Shown here one piece after another: positions 26,034 through 35,942 of a stretch of DNA of 64,000 nt (positions are counted from its first letter, which is position 1; each line of letters opens with the position of its first letter). Location: the NCBI RefSeq assembly GCF_000308875.1, contig NZ_BAGL01000004.1, forward strand, positions 124,001 through 188,000, in the 5' to 3' direction. This DNA comes from Nocardia transvalensis NBRC 15921 (GTDB taxonomy: Bacteria; Actinomycetota; Actinomycetes; Mycobacteriales; Mycobacteriaceae). The position numbers were made by a program, and so were the translations under genes. Below the pieces are notes generated by a model. The model had not been told where the DNA came from, did no database searches, and saw only the letters and a list, made by a program, of their open reading frames with translations.

Positions 26034-28400
26034 TCACCGCGGAATCGGAATAGGAATCGGTATAGGGGGCAGTCGCGGTGGTGGCGGCAGCCCCGGCAGA
26101 TTCGGTAGGGGCGCCGGGCCCGGCGCCGGGGCCTCGCGCACCGTCCCGTCGCTGATGTTGACGGTGATCACCGAACCCGGGATGGCCGAACCGTTCGGCG
26201 TGGTGCCGATGACCGTGCCCTTGGCCGGGGCGGCGGGCACCGTCACGACGCTCACCTGGAATCCCGCGCCGATCAGCGTCGAGCGCGCCTCGGCCTCCGT
26301 CATCCCGACCACGTCGGGAATCTGGGAGTTGTTGGCGCCCCGGACGTACTTGTCGTCCTCCGGGGGCAAGGCCGGCGGCGGGTACTTGTCCAACACCGGT
26401 TTGATGCCCTCGAACCAGCTGCGGGCCGGTTCGTTACCGCCGTAGAGATTGCCGTCGCCGCAGCTGCGCAGCGGGAACGAGCAGATCTCGCCCGGCGTGG
26501 GCGAATCGCCGTAGATGTAGGCGGCGCCCGCCATCGAGTTGGTGAAGCCGAGGAACGCCGAGGACCGGTGGCTCTCGGTCGTCCCCGTCTTGGCCGAGAC
26601 CGGCGCGTTCCACCCGGCCGCGCGGGCGGAGCCGGCCGCGGTGCCGCTGGTGGCGTCCTGGCCCATCGCGTTGGCCAGGGTGTTCGCGAGACCCGGCTCG
26701 ACCACCTGCTCGCACGACGGCTGGGTCAGCGGAATCTGCTTACCGCTGCGGTCGACGACCTCCTTGATCGGCGAGGGCGGGCACCATTTCCCGCCCGAGC
26801 CCAGGGTCGCGGCCACATTGGACAGCTCCAGCGGGTTTATCGCGAACGGGCCCAGCGTGAACGATCCGAGGTTCTGCTGTTTGACCATGTCGGCCAGGCT
26901 CTGGTTGCCGTGACCCGAGGTCCCCGCCGTCGCGTAGGACCGCATGCCCAGCCGGACCGCCATATCGACCGCGGGCGTCACCCCGACGTCCTGGATGAGC
27001 TTGACGAAGGCGGTGTTCGGCGACTGGGCCAGCGCCTCGGTCACCGACATCGGCGACCGGTAGTTGCCGACGTTCTTCACGCAGTAGGTCTCGGGCGGAC
27101 ATCCCGGCGTCCCGCTGTTACCCATGCCCTTGGCGGAGAAGAACGACGGGACGTCCAGCTGCGCGCTGATGCCGAGTCCCTTCTCCATGGCCGCGGCCGT
27201 CGTGAAGAGTTTGAAAATCGAGCCCGCGCCGTCACCGACCATCGAATACGGCTGTGGCTGAACGGTTTCGTGTCCGTCGGCACTCAGGCCGTAGGTTCTG
27301 CTGGAGGCCATCGCCAGCACCGGATGCGCGTCCTGCCCGGTGCCGATGATGCTGGTCACCTCGGCGACGTCGTCCAGGTCGGGTTTGGTCACCCCCGACA
27401 CCGCGTTCTTCACCGACGTCTGCACCGCCGGGTCCAGGGTGGTGTGGATCGTGTAGCCGCCCTTGTCGATCTGCTCCTTGCTGATCCCGGAATTGGCCAG
27501 GTACTGCAGCGCGTAGTCGCAGAAGAAGCCGCGATCGCCGGCCGCGATGCACCCGTGCGGCAGGCCCTTCGGATCCGGCAGCACGCCGAGCGGTTCGGCC
27601 TTCGCGGCGCGGAACTCCTCGGCGCGGCTGGGGATGTTCTGCATCATCGTGTCGAGCACGGTGTTGCGGCGATCCAGCACGCCCTGGGGATTGGTGTACG
27701 GGTTGAGCTTCGAGGAGCTCTGCACCATGCCGGCCAGCATCGCCGCCTGCTGCACCTTCAGGTCCTTGGCGTCGACGCCGAAGTAGGTCTGGGCGGCGTC
27801 CTGGATGCCGTAGGAGCCGTTGCCGAACGGGACCAGATTCAGGTAGCGGGTGAGGATCTCGTCCTTGGTCAGCTGCTTCTCGAGCGTCAGCGCCATGCGG
27901 ATCTCGCGCAGCTTGCGGGCGGGGGTCGTCTCGATCGCGGCGCGGCGCTCGGCATCGGTCTTGGCGACCACGAGCAGCTGGAAGTTCTTCACGTACTGCT
28001 GGTCGATGGTCGAGGCGCCCTGCTGGACCTCGCCGCTCGAGGAGTTGGTGATGAACGCGCGCAGCGTGCCCTGCCAGTCGACGCCGCCGTGCTCCGCGAA
28101 GCGGCGGTCCTCGATGGACACGATCGCCAGCTTCATATCGTTGGCGATCCGGTCGCTGGGCACCTCGAAGCGGCGTTGCTCGTACAGCCAGGCGATGGGG
28201 TTCCCGGCGGCGTCGACCATCGTCGACACCGCGGGCGCGTTGCCCTCGACCAGTTCCGCGGAGACGTTGTCGACGGCGTCGGCGGCTCGGTTGGACACAT
28301 ACCCGAAGCCACCGGCGAGCGGGAACAACAACCCGGCGATGAGCACGGCCGCCAGGACGCACGCACCGGCGAGCCTCGCGAGCGTTTGTGAGATCGGCAC
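26034..28400 (-). CDS. ponA2: Bifunctional penicillin-binding protein PonA2 (class A PBP with PASTA domain)
   Basis: A 788-residue protein. One N-terminal membrane helix (residues 10-35) is followed by a GT51 transglycosylase domain (IEDRRFAEHGGVD, then ASTIDQQYVKN). The transpeptidase domain has Ser-x-x-Lys in GAGSIFKLFT, SPN in AQSPNTAFV and KTG in SAKTGTTE. A PASTA domain (IPDVVGMTEAEARSTLIGAGF) and a PIPIPIP tail close the protein. It polymerises and cross-links peptidoglycan at the outer membrane face. M. tuberculosis PonA2 (Rv3682) has the same domain order and neighbours. A dispersed hairpin starts right at its stop. Confidence 0.96.
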   Translation of the reverse strand: MPISQTLARLAGACVLAAVLIAGLLFPLAGGFGYVSNRAADAVDNVSAELVEGNAPAVSTMVDAAGNPIAWLYEQRRFEVPSDRIANDMKLAIVSIEDRRFAEHGGVDWQGTLRAFITNSSSGEVQQGASTIDQQYVKNFQLLVVAKTDAERRAAIETTPARKLREIRMALTLEKQLTKDEILTRYLNLVPFGNGSYGIQDAAQTYFGVDAKDLKVQQAAMLAGMVQSSSKLNPYTNPQGVLDRRNTVLDTMMQNIPSRAEEFRAAKAEPLGVLPDPKGLPHGCIAAGDRGFFCDYALQYLANSGISKEQIDKGGYTIHTTLDPAVQTSVKNAVSGVTKPDLDDVAEVTSIIGTGQDAHPVLAMASSRTYGLSADGHETVQPQPYSMVGDGAGSIFKLFTTAAAMEKGLGISAQLDVPSFFSAKGMGNSGTPGCPPETYCVKNVGNYRSPMSVTEALAQSPNTAFVKLIQDVGVTPAVDMAVRLGMRSYATAGTSGHGNQSLADMVKQQNLGSFTLGPFAINPLELSNVAATLGSGGKWCPPSPIKEVVDRSGKQIPLTQPSCEQVVEPGLANTLANAMGQDATSGTAAGSARAAGWNAPVSAKTGTTESHRSSAFLGFTNSMAGAAYIYGDSPTPGEICSFPLRSCGDGNLYGGNEPARSWFEGIKPVLDKYPPPALPPEDDKYVRGANNSQIPDVVGMTEAEARSTLIGAGFQVSVVTVPAAPAKGTVIGTTPNGSAIPGSVITVNISDGTVREAPAPGPAPLPNLPGLPPPPRLPPIPIPIPIPR

Positions 28401-28461
28401 GCCCCAAGCCTAAATGAGGGGCTGTGGGACTGTGTCTGATGGCCGCGGCTCCGCCACGGCG

Positions 28462-28558
28462 CGTTTGCGGCGCCCGTATGGCTCGGACTTCCGGGACCGC
28501 TGCTTGCTCCTTCGTCGCTTGCGCAGCGGCCCCGGAAGTCCGAGCCGCGCCGCAAACG
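28462..28558. repeat. Long imperfect inverted repeat
   Basis: Arms of 12 bp (CGTTTGCGGCGC), 16 bp (GGCTCGGACTTCCGGG) and 7 bp (CCGCTGC) pair with 28523-28558. There is one mismatch, a 6-base bulge on the left arm and a 19-base loop: 35 paired bases in total. It has the shape of a MITE or a long mRNA/DNA hairpin; it is not related to the CCGGC hairpin family. Confidence 0.75.
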
Positions 28559-28748
28559 GAGGTGATCTTGGTCCCGTCAGGGGGATTGACTCCGATGGCA
28601 TTCGGCGCGTCGGGAGGGCGGAAACCGGGCGTGTCGCTCTGATTGCGCCGACTGCCCGGTTCTTTGTCGCATTTGCAGGGACGGGCGTACCAAAAAATAT
28701 CGGGACGGTCTTGCGCAGTCCCCATACCTTTACCTAGATTGAGAACCC

Positions 28749-28768
28749 AGTGTGATAGAGCTAACACT
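28749..28768 (+). promoter_or_regulatory. Candidate Crp-like site upstream of whiB4
   Basis: AGTGT at 28749 and ACACT at 28764 form a 5-bp inverted repeat with a 10-base spacer. Within it TGTGATAGAGCTAACA resembles TGTGA-N6-TCACA with a weaker right half. It is about 110 bases before the start codon. Confidence 0.3.
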
Positions 28769-28874
28769 CAAAGTGGAATGTGGTGCAGGACGCAGCGGGG
28801 TTGGGTTGCTGCGCACTGCACGCGATTCTGGAGCGCCGTTGACCCGGTGTTCGGACTGCAAAGGGGCACACCAA

Positions 28875-29198
28875 ATGCACATGACTACCCCCATCGCTCG
28901 ATTGGACGTAGAGCAGGCCGAAGCGAGAATCGCCTGGGTTTCCCAGGCCCGATGCAAGGAAGTGGATCCCGACCAACTGTTCGTTCGCGGCGCTGCTCAG
29001 CGCAAGGCGGCGACGATCTGCCGGCACTGCCCCGTGCTGATGGAGTGCGGAGCCGATGCCCTGGACAATCGAGTCGAGTTCGGTGTGTGGGGTGGGATGA
29101 CCGAGCGGCAGCGACGTGCGCTGCTGAAGCAGCACCCGGAGGTGACGTCCTGGGCCGAGTTCTTCCGGGCCCAGCGGCAACAGAAAGTGGCAATGTAG
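28875..29198 (+). CDS. whiB4: WhiB4-like iron-sulfur redox regulator
   Basis: A 107-residue Wbl protein. Cluster ligands are Cys27, Cys49, Cys52 and Cys58 (ARCKEVDPDQLF, then ICRHCPVLMEC), followed by GVWGGMTERQRRALL, the WhiB turn. It senses oxygen/NO through a 4Fe-4S cluster and binds DNA (established for M. tuberculosis WhiB4, Rv3681c). AAGGGG lies 8 bases before ATG 28875; ATG 28881 is an alternative. The position between ponA2 and the ArsA-like pair matches M. tuberculosis. Confidence 0.93.
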   Translation: MHMTTPIARLDVEQAEARIAWVSQARCKEVDPDQLFVRGAAQRKAATICRHCPVLMECGADALDNRVEFGVWGGMTERQRRALLKQHPEVTSWAEFFRAQRQQKVAM

Positions 29199-29217
29199 TC
29201 CCCACGATCCGATCGGT

Positions 29218-29250
29218 CCGAGCCCGCTTCTTGCGGGCTCGGGCCGTTTT
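29218..29250 (+). terminator. Rho-independent terminator of whiB4
   Basis: Stem CCGAGCCCGC, loop TTCTT, stem GCGGGCTCGG, followed by GCCGTTTT. It lies 20 bases after the whiB4 stop and has a T-run, unlike most hairpins in this window. Confidence 0.88.
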
Positions 29251-29276
29251 CGCGCCAGGTTACCCCGGCCCGGCGC

Positions 29277-30443
29277 TCAGCTCTCGGCGTCGGCGCCGGT
29301 CAGCTCGTCCCCGACCGCGCGCAGCGCCTTCAGATCCGACACCTCGAACGGCAGCGCGGTGACCGCGACGATCGGCACCCGCGGGTGGGCGCCGGTGAAC
29401 CGGTGCAGCAGGCGTTGCTCGCGCTTCGCGGTGGTCGCGCGATGGGCGTGGACGCGCAGCACGTCCGCGGTCAGCGCGGCCGGGTCGCGGTCGGCCGGAT
29501 CGGAATCCGAATCGGCGGCCGGGTGCAGGCGGTCGGCGGCGGCCAGGGCGGTCGCGGCCGGTAGCGAGCAGTGCACCGGATGCGTGCGGTTGAGGACCAG
29601 TCCGGCCAGCGGCATCCGATCCGTGGACAGCCGGTCGACGAAGAACGAGGCCTCCCGCAGCGCATCCGGTTCGGCGGCGGCCACCACCACGAAATGGGTG
29701 CCCGGCCGCGACAGCATCTCGAACGTCCGGTTGGCCCGGTCCTGGAAGCCGCCGAACATCGACTCCAGCGACTGCAGGAACAGCGACGCGTCCTTGAGCA
29801 TCTGACCGCCCACCACGGTCGACACGCCCCGCACGGCCAGGCTCATCGCCCCGGTCACGAACCGGCCGACGCCGCGGCCGGGCGCCATGATCACGCGGAT
29901 CATCCTGCCGTTGAGGAAGTTTCCGAGGCGCTTGGGCGCGTCGAGGAAGTCCAGGGCGTTGCGCGAGGGCGGGGTGTCCACGACGATCAGGTCCCACTGC
30001 CGTTTCCCGGCGAGCTGGCCCAGCTTCTCCATCGCCATGTACTCCTGCGTACCGCCGAAGGAGGAGGCGACCGTCTGATAGAAGGGGTTGGCGAAGATCT
30101 GCTCGGCCTTCTCGGGGCTGGTGTGCTCGAGCACCATCTCGTCGAAGGTGCGGCGCATGTTCAGCATCATGGCGTGTAGTTCGCCGGTCGCCTCGGGGCC
30201 GAGTTCGACCTTCTGCGGGACGTTGCCGAGATCGCTCACCCCCAATGACTGTGCGAGCCGCCTGGCCGGATCGATGGTCAGCACCACCACCTTGCGGCCG
30301 CGCTCGGCCGCGCGCAGTGCGATCGCCGCCGCCGTGGTGGTCTTGCCGACGCCGCCGGAGCCGCAGCACACGACCACGCGCGCCTCGGGGTCCTCGATGA
30401 TGCGGGAGATGTCGAGGGGTGCGATGGTGCTCGGCACATTCAT
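29277..30443 (-). CDS. ArsA/GET3-family ATPase, second of a pair (Rv3680-like)
   Basis: A 388-residue P-loop ATPase. The deviant Walker A is [16 protein letters not shown] near residues 32-47, followed by [11 protein letters not shown] and [17 protein letters not shown]. In M. tuberculosis the Rv3679-Rv3680 pair forms an ArsA-like ATPase complex linked to stress tolerance. ATG 30443 overlaps the stop of the upstream partner (TGATG), so both subunits are likely made together. Confidence 0.9.
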   Translation of the reverse strand: MNVPSTIAPLDISRIIEDPEARVVVCCGSGGVGKTTTAAAIALRAAERGRKVVVLTIDPARRLAQSLGVSDLGNVPQKVELGPEATGELHAMMLNMRRTFDEMVLEHTSPEKAEQIFANPFYQTVASSFGGTQEYMAMEKLGQLAGKRQWDLIVVDTPPSRNALDFLDAPKRLGNFLNGRMIRVIMAPGRGVGRFVTGAMSLAVRGVSTVVGGQMLKDASLFLQSLESMFGGFQDRANRTFEMLSRPGTHFVVVAAAEPDALREASFFVDRLSTDRMPLAGLVLNRTHPVHCSLPAATALAAADRLHPAADSDSDPADRDPAALTADVLRVHAHRATTAKREQRLLHRFTGAHPRVPIVAVTALPFEVSDLKALRAVGDELTGADAES

Positions 30444-31465
30444 CACCGGACTCCCTGCTCGCTCAGATGGGCGGCCAGCTCGTACAGGCCGCCCAGGTCC
30501 ATCCCGTCGGGCAGGGCGGGCAGATAGAGCCGGCTGAAGTCGACCTTCGCCAGCTCCGACGAGCTGTCGTCCTGGGCCTGCAGGGTGGCCGAATGCTCGA
30601 CGGTCTCCCGGAGCAGGCCCTGGAAGTCGGCGTCGGACAGCGAGATTCCCGCCTCGGCCAGTCCGGCGCGCACGGCGTCGGCGTCGATGTCTCCGGCGGC
30701 CGCTCGGGCGCGCAGGTCCGGCGGCAGGAAGCCCTCGGAGGCGCGGTTGACGATCACGGTGCCGACGCGGAACTCCGAATCGGTCAGCTCGGCGATCGCG
30801 TCGGCGGTCTCCTGGACGGGCAGCGCCTCGAGCAGGGTGACCAGGTGGACGACGGTCTGATCGGAGTGCAGCAGCTTGGAGACGCCCTCGGCCTGCGAGG
30901 CGATCGGGCCGCCCTTGGCGACCTCGGCCATCGCCTTGGTGACGTCCAGGAAGCTCGCGATGCGGCCCGTCGGCGGCGCGTCGATGACGACCTCGTCGTA
31001 GGCGGGCCGGCCCGTCGACCGGTCCACGCGCACGGCGCATTCCTTGATCTTGCCGGTCAGTATCACGTCGCGCAGGCCCGGTGCGATCGTGGTGACGAAT
31101 TCGATGGCCCCCATCCGGCGCATGGCCCGGCCGGCGAAGCCGAGGTTGTAGAACATCTCGAGGTATTCGAGGAAGGCGTGCTCGATGTCGAGGGCCAGCG
31201 CCATCACCTCGCCGCCGCCGTCGGCGGTCGCGATCTTCGTCTCGGTGGGCGGCAGCGGCGGCAGGTCGAACAGCTGCGCGATCGACTGCCTGCCCTCCAC
31301 CTCCACCAGCAGCACCCGCCTGCCACCGGCCGCGAGCGCGAGTGCCAGCGCCGCCGAGACCGTGGACTTCCCTGTTCCGCCCTTGCCGGAGACGTAGTGC
31401 AGACGCGCCCGATCCGCACGCTCCGGCCACCCTAATGTCAGCCCCGGCTCCGCCGAAACGGGCAC
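30443..31465 (-). CDS. ArsA/GET3-family ATPase, first of a pair (Rv3679-like)
   Basis: About 340 residues. Walker A is [18 protein letters not shown] near residues 24-41, followed by [15 protein letters not shown] and [16 protein letters not shown]. It matches Rv3679 in long blocks ([33 protein letters not shown]). I chose GTG 31465, which has GGGAG upstream and gives the length of Rv3679. The open frame reaches 31597 without protein-like sequence. It is divergent from the DUF4177-like gene. Confidence 0.9.
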   Translation of the reverse strand: MPVSAEPGLTLGWPERADRARLHYVSGKGGTGKSTVSAALALALAAGGRRVLLVEVEGRQSIAQLFDLPPLPPTETKIATADGGGEVMALALDIEHAFLEYLEMFYNLGFAGRAMRRMGAIEFVTTIAPGLRDVILTGKIKECAVRVDRSTGRPAYDEVVIDAPPTGRIASFLDVTKAMAEVAKGGPIASQAEGVSKLLHSDQTVVHLVTLLEALPVQETADAIAELTDSEFRVGTVIVNRASEGFLPPDLRARAAAGDIDADAVRAGLAEAGISLSDADFQGLLRETVEHSATLQAQDDSSSELAKVDFSRLYLPALPDGMDLGGLYELAAHLSEQGVR

Positions 31466-31637
31466 TGCTGTCGGTACTCCCACGTTCGCGAGCCTATAAC
31501 CCGTTACGAAATCGTGGCCATAGGAATCGCCTACTGTCTGGTACACCACTTTCGCCTTGCGGTTCCCCGGCAACTGTGCCGAGCCGCACCCCGGCACGGC
31601 GGACGGCCGGTCGGGGCGTCCCTATACGCTCAGCGGC

Positions 31638-31802
31638 ATGAGTGATGTCACCGTGTGGGAATACGCGACCGTACCGCTGCTGACGCATGCGACCAAGCAG
31701 ATCCTGGACCAGTGGGGCGCCGACGGCTGGGAGCTGGTCACGGTGCTGCCCGGCCCGACCGGCGAGCAGCACGTCGCCTACCTCAAGCGGGTGAAGGGCT
31801 GA
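31638..31802 (+). CDS. DUF4177-like small protein
   Basis: A 54-residue protein (VWEYATVPLLTHATKQILDQ and GWELVTVLPGP) with the pattern of DUF4177 proteins. The role is unknown. A -10-like TATACG ends 9 bases before the ATG, suggesting a very short leader. Its stop overlaps the RidA start (TGATG), so the two are coupled. Confidence 0.85.
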   Translation: MSDVTVWEYATVPLLTHATKQILDQWGADGWELVTVLPGPTGEQHVAYLKRVKG

Positions 31803-32263
31803 TGGCGGCGGTCTGGCAGCAGAATCTCGAGCGGCTCGGCCTGGAACTGCCCGGGGTGGCCGCTCCGGCCGGCGCCTACATTCCGGCCCTGCGCACCGGC
31901 TCGTACGTCTACACCTCCGGCCAGCTGCCGTTCATCGGCGGTGAGCTGTCGGTGGCCGGCAAGGTCGGCGCCGAGGTGAGCCTCGAGCAGGCCAAGGAGG
32001 CCGCGAAGTGGTGCGCGCTGAACGCGCTCGCGGCCGTGCACGATCTGGTCGGCCTCGACGCGGTGGTGCGCATCGTCAAGGTGGTGGGCTTCGTCGCCTC
32101 CGCGCCCGGCTTCAACGATCAGCCGCAGGTGATCAACGGCGCCTCGGAGCTGCTGGGCGAGCTGTTCGGTGAGAACGGCGTGCACGCCCGCTCCGCCGTC
32201 GGCGTCTTCGAACTGCCCAAGAACACCCCCGTCGAGGTGGAGCTCATCGCCGAGGTGCGCTAG
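31802..32263 (+). CDS. RidA/YjgF/YER057c-family protein (Rv3678c-like)
   Basis: A 153-residue protein. Family features are [37 protein letters not shown] and a C-terminal VEVELIAEV strand. RidA proteins hydrolyse reactive enamine/imine intermediates, but this subgroup differs from classic RidA: I do not see the usual Arg in a CxxR context, so its reaction is uncertain. It lies between the DUF4177-like gene and the beta-lactamase-fold gene, as in M. tuberculosis. Confidence 0.88.
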   Translation: MAAVWQQNLERLGLELPGVAAPAGAYIPALRTGSYVYTSGQLPFIGGELSVAGKVGAEVSLEQAKEAAKWCALNALAAVHDLVGLDAVVRIVKVVGFVASAPGFNDQPQVINGASELLGELFGENGVHARSAVGVFELPKNTPVEVELIAEVR

Positions 32264-32328
32264 GTCGTAAGGTGCGGTAAGCATTTTTGTGCGGAAGTCG
32301 GCTGTGCCACACGACGTTAGGAACGAGT

Positions 32329-33120
32329 ATGACTCTGACTCATCCCGCGTATGGGCAGCTGCGGCCCGTCACCTCCACGGCCGCGGTGCTGCTGGCCGAC
32401 AACCCGAACCAGATGACCCTGCAGGGCACCAACACGTGGATCCTGCGCGCCCCGGGGCGATCCGACTGCGTCGTGATCGATCCGGGGCCCAAGGATCGCG
32501 ACCACGTCGCGGCGATCGCCCGCGAGACCGGCGGGAATATCGCCCTCACCCTGATCACTCACCATCATCACGACCACACCGGCGGTATCGACGGTCTGGT
32601 GAAGGCGACCGGAACGCCGGTGCGGGCGGTGGATCCGCGCTTCCTGCGCGATGCGGAGACGACCCTGTCCGACGGCGAGGTGATCGAGGCCGCCGGGTTG
32701 CGGATCACGGTGCTCGCCACTCCCGGGCACACCACCGATTCGGTGTCGTTCCTGCTGGACGACGCGGTCCTGACCGGCGATACCGTCCTGGGTAGCGGCA
32801 CCACGGTGCTGGAATCGCGCGACGGCGCCCTGGGCGACTACCTGACCTCGCTGGACCGGCTGGCCGAGGTGTCACCCGGCCGGACGCTGCTCCCCGCGCA
32901 CGGCCCGGACCACCCGGAGGCCGAGCCGGTGATCCGGTACTACATCCGCCACCGCCAGGAACGCCTGGACCAGGTGCGCGAGGCACTGGCCGAACTCGGC
33001 CCGAATGCCAAACCCCTACAGATCGTCGCGCGCGTCTACGCCGACGTCGACAAGCGCCTGTGGCCGGCCGCCCGCAGCTCGGTCCAGGCACAGTTGGCCT
33101 ACCTCCGCGGCCAAGGCTGA
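32329..33120 (+). CDS. Metallo-beta-lactamase fold hydrolase (Rv3677c-like)
   Basis: A 263-residue protein. Metal ligands are in ITHHHHDHTGG near residues 80-90, then ATPGHTTDSV, LTGDTVLG and PAHGPDH. An N-terminal NPNQMTLQGTNTW resembles LACTB2-type endoribonucleases and other glyoxalase-II-like hydrolases. The substrate is unknown. It starts 65 bases after the RidA stop and is convergent with crp. Confidence 0.9.
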   Translation: MTLTHPAYGQLRPVTSTAAVLLADNPNQMTLQGTNTWILRAPGRSDCVVIDPGPKDRDHVAAIARETGGNIALTLITHHHHDHTGGIDGLVKATGTPVRAVDPRFLRDAETTLSDGEVIEAAGLRITVLATPGHTTDSVSFLLDDAVLTGDTVLGSGTTVLESRDGALGDYLTSLDRLAEVSPGRTLLPAHGPDHPEAEPVIRYYIRHRQERLDQVREALAELGPNAKPLQIVARVYADVDKRLWPAARSSVQAQLAYLRGQG

Positions 33121-33130
33121 CCGCCCACCC

Positions 33131-33805
33131 TCACCGGGCGCGGCGGGCCAGCCGTTCCGAGTCGGAGATCAGGACGCTCTTGCCCTCGAGCCGTAGCCAG
33201 CCGCGGTGCGCGAAGTCGGCGAGCGCCTTGTTCACGGTTTCGCGGGAGGCGCCGACCAGCTGGGCGATCTCCTCCTGGGTGAGGTCGTGGGTCACCCGCA
33301 GGGCGCCGGCCTCCTGCGTGCCGAAACGCTGTGCCAGCTGCAGCAGCGCCTTGGCCACGCGGCCGGGCACGTCGGTGAAGATGAGGTCGGCCAGGTTGTT
33401 GTTGGTGCGGCGCAGGCGACGCGCCAGCACCCGCAGCAACTGCTCGGCGATCTCGGGGCGCTGATCGATCCACGACTTGAGCGCGTCGCGGTCCATCGTG
33501 ACGGCGCGGACCTCGGTCACCGTGGTCGCCGTCGAGGTGCGCGGGCCCGGATCGAAGATCGACAGCTCACCGAACATGTCCGACGGGCCCATGATGGTCA
33601 GCAGGTTCTCCCGGCCGTCGGGGGAGCGCCGCCCGATCTTCACCTTGCCCGACGTGATGATGTACAGCCGATCGCCGGGCTCACCCTCGTTGAAGATGAC
33701 ATGGCCGCGCGGGAAATCCACGGGTTGAAGCTGTTTGGCGAGAGCCGCCACCGCGGTGGGCTCGACGCCTTGGAAGATGCCTGCTCTGGCGAGGGCCTCG
33801 TCCAC
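33131..33805 (-). CDS. crp: cAMP receptor protein Crp (CRP/FNR family)
   Basis: A 224-residue protein, the same length as M. tuberculosis Crp (Rv3676) and matching it closely. The cyclic-nucleotide domain includes [20 protein letters not shown] and [18 protein letters not shown]. The C-terminal helix-turn-helix is [23 protein letters not shown] 33805 is fixed by AAGGAG 8 bases upstream and by homology. It binds TGTGA-N6-TCACA-type sites when loaded with cAMP. A weak site of this type lies at 33888, suggesting autoregulation. Confidence 0.97.
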   Translation of the reverse strand: MDEALARAGIFQGVEPTAVAALAKQLQPVDFPRGHVIFNEGEPGDRLYIITSGKVKIGRRSPDGRENLLTIMGPSDMFGELSIFDPGPRTSTATTVTEVRAVTMDRDALKSWIDQRPEIAEQLLRVLARRLRRTNNNLADLIFTDVPGRVAKALLQLAQRFGTQEAGALRVTHDLTQEEIAQLVGASRETVNKALADFAHRGWLRLEGKSVLISDSERLARRAR

Positions 33806-33887
33806 GAATGTGCTCCTTATGGGAATTGACGGTGCTGTCCTGCGACGACAGCCGACAGTGCAGTCTACTGTGCTGCTGAGCCACGTA

Positions 33888-33901
33888 GTGACAGACACCA
33901 C
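33888..33901. promoter_or_regulatory. Candidate Crp site upstream of crp
   Basis: GTGACAGACACCAC fits GTG-N8-CAC, the core spacing of TGTGA-N6-TCACA. It lies 83 bases upstream of the crp start and may mediate autoregulation. Confidence 0.35.
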
Positions 33902-33978
33902 GTAACGCGCGGTCTGTGAAACGTCCGGGATGCCGGTTTGGTTCCCGAGTCCACCGCGAGAATTCGGTGTGGCGGCGC

Positions 33979-34221
33979 TCAGCTGGCCTGAGCGACATCC
34001 AGTTCGTCGCCACGGGCGCGTCGGCGGCCGGTATGGGCGGCCGCGGCGGGCACACCGAGCTTGGCCAGCTCGTTGACCTCGGCATTACTGGCCCGGTCCA
34101 GATACTGCTGGACCTCTTCCTCCGGTTCGAGCAGTTTGCGAAGCCGATTCTCGACGCGTTCCATGAACAGCGCGAACAGCATCAGCAGTACCGGGAAGAG
34201 CACCACAGCGAGTCCTTGCAT
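33979..34221 (-). CDS. Small membrane protein (Rv3675-like position)
   Basis: An 80-residue protein: one hydrophobic helix ([17 protein letters not shown], residues 4-20), then a charged coiled segment ([20 protein letters not shown]). The helix followed by a cytoplasmic acidic tail suggests a membrane-bound adaptor. M. tuberculosis has a small membrane protein gene, Rv3675, between crp and nth. The start is ATG 34221. The function is unknown. Confidence 0.75.
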   Translation of the reverse strand: MQGLAVVLFPVLLMLFALFMERVENRLRKLLEPEEEVQQYLDRASNAEVNELAKLGVPAAAAHTGRRRARGDELDVAQAS

Positions 34222-34312
34222 AACCGTGAGTAAACACGGAATAGGTCTCAGATGGAACACGGCGGGTCTTCCAGGGCCCGTTCTCGTCGGTGGGGTTCCG
34301 TATGGTGGACGC

Positions 34313-35080
34313 GTGCGTGAACCCCGATCCACTGCGCCCGCGCCCGCCCGCAAGTTCGCCAAGGAAACCCAGCTCGGACTGGTGCGCCGCGCCCGCCGGA
34401 TGAACCGAACCCTGGCGGAGGCGTTCCCCGACGCGCACTGCGAACTGGACTTCACCACCCCGCTGGAATTGGCTGTGGCGACGATTCTCTCGGCGCAGTG
34501 CACCGACGTCCGGGTGAATCTCACCACCCCGAAGTTGTTCGCGCGCTACCCCGACGCCCGCGCCTACGCCGAGGCCGACCGCGTCGAGCTGGAGGAGTAC
34601 ATCCGCCCGACCGGCTTCTACCGCAACAAGACCACCTCGCTCATCGGTCTGGGCCAGGCGCTCACCGAGCGGTACGACGGCGTCCTGCCGAATACGCTCG
34701 AGGAACTGGTGCGCCTGCCGGGCATCGGCCGCAAGACGGCGAATGTCATCCTGGGCAACGCGTTCGGCGTGCCGGGAATCACCGTGGACACCCATTTCAG
34801 CCGCCTGGTGCAGCGCTGGAAGTGGACCACCCTGGAGGACCCGGTCAAGATCGAGCACGCCGTGGGCGAGCTGATCGAACGCAAGGACTGGACCATGCTC
34901 TCGCACCGGGTGATCTTCCACGGCCGCCGCGTCTGCCATGCCCGCAAGCCGGCCTGCGGCGCCTGCGTCCTGGCCAAGGACTGCCCGTCCTTCGGCGTCG
35001 GCCCCACCGATCCGGCGACGGCCGCCGCCCTGATCAAGGGCCCCGAGGCGGAACACCTGCTGGAGCTGGTGAACCGGTGA
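34313..35080 (+). CDS. nth: Endonuclease III (DNA glycosylase/AP lyase)
   Basis: A 255-residue protein. The helix-hairpin-helix [13 protein letters not shown] carries the catalytic Lys141, and VDTHFSRL carries Asp159. The 4Fe-4S cluster has Cys-x6-Cys-x2-Cys-x5-Cys ([17 protein letters not shown]). It removes oxidised pyrimidines and cuts abasic sites. GTG 34313 is the likely start. Its stop overlaps the next start (GTGA). It is first in a nth-tlpA-nudix-marP operon, as in M. tuberculosis Rv3674c-Rv3671c. Confidence 0.95.
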   Translation: MREPRSTAPAPARKFAKETQLGLVRRARRMNRTLAEAFPDAHCELDFTTPLELAVATILSAQCTDVRVNLTTPKLFARYPDARAYAEADRVELEEYIRPTGFYRNKTTSLIGLGQALTERYDGVLPNTLEELVRLPGIGRKTANVILGNAFGVPGITVDTHFSRLVQRWKWTTLEDPVKIEHAVGELIERKDWTMLSHRVIFHGRRVCHARKPACGACVLAKDCPSFGVGPTDPATAAALIKGPEAEHLLELVNR

Positions 35081-35727
35081 GATCGATACCGGCGGCGTGG
35101 CGCTGGACGCTGGCGGCACTGATCGCCGTCGTCGCGCTGGCCGTCGCGATCTGGCCGCGGGACAGCGGGCACGACAACCTGCCGACCTATTACGGGACCG
35201 CGGTGCGCGGCGGCCCCGGCCCCTCCGACGGGCAGCGTGCCGCCGCGGCCCTGTCCGCCTGCCCGGCGCGGTCGCCGGACGAGCCGCCCGTTCCCGCCTC
35301 CGGCCCGCTCGCCGGGATCAAGGTCGGATGCCTCGCCGACGGACTGCCGGTGGATCTGGGCGAGGCTCTCGCCGGCCGCCCGGCGCTGGTCAATCTCTGG
35401 GCCTACTGGTGTGAGCCGTGCGCCACCGAACTTCCGGCGTTGCAGCAGTACGCCGCGCGCGCGGCGGGCGCGGTCACCGTCGTGACCGTGCACAGCGATC
35501 CGGACGAGGCCAAGGCGGTGGCCCGCCTGCGCGATCTGGATGTGCACCTGCCCGGCGTCCAGGACGGCGGTGGCGGCGTGCGCACCGCGGTCGGCGCGCC
35601 GCCGGTGCTGCCGGTCTCGGTCCTGGTCCGCCCCGACGGCTCGATCGCGAAAGTGATCGTCCGCCCGTTCGACAGCGTCGACGACATCGCCGCCACCGTC
35701 TCCGCCGAACTGGGAGTCGCGGCGTGA
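35077..35727 (+). CDS. Membrane-anchored thioredoxin-like protein (TlpA/ResA type, Rv3673c-like)
   Basis: A 216-residue protein. One N-terminal membrane helix ([16 protein letters not shown]) leaves the thioredoxin domain outside. The redox site is [13 protein letters not shown] near residues 108-120. The cis-Pro lies in [15 protein letters not shown]. It probably reduces or forms disulfides in exported proteins, for example in cytochrome c or cell-wall enzymes. It overlaps nth by 4 bases. Confidence 0.9.
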   Translation: MRSIPAAWRWTLAALIAVVALAVAIWPRDSGHDNLPTYYGTAVRGGPGPSDGQRAAAALSACPARSPDEPPVPASGPLAGIKVGCLADGLPVDLGEALAGRPALVNLWAYWCEPCATELPALQQYAARAAGAVTVVTVHSDPDEAKAVARLRDLDVHLPGVQDGGGGVRTAVGAPPVLPVSVLVRPDGSIAKVIVRPFDSVDDIAATVSAELGVAA

Positions 35728-35942
35728 GCCAGCCCCGCGCGGAAATGCCCGCGGCGGAGGCGCTCCCGGCCCGCTCGAGCGAACGCCCGGCTCGCGCCGG
35801 GGCGGGCGGCCATGATCGAATCGGGGAAACCCGCTCTACAGGCCCCGGCCGGACGGGGGAGTGCCGCGCCGCCCGCATCGGGTGTGGGCAGCGCGCGGAA
35901 CATCACGACGAGAGCGTGCGGATCGGGGCGGGAGGAGGCAGC

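Larger units (their letters stand above)
28401..28874. other. 474-bp intergenic region between ponA2 and whiB4
   Basis: It holds the upstream region of ponA2, a long imperfect inverted repeat (28462-28558), then a more AT-rich stretch (about 28660-28770) that probably contains the whiB4 promoter and a TGTGA-type site. I see no convincing coding frame. Confidence 0.6.

Noticed and set aside
34061..35080. A longer Nth starting at 34061
   Set aside because: The extra codons overlap the small membrane protein gene in antisense and show no homology; GTG 34313 fits the family.
35724..35942. A 73-residue N-terminal extension of the NUDIX protein
   Set aside because: The GTG overlaps the previous stop, but the codons are not protein-like, while GTG 35943 has a GGAGG ribosome site.
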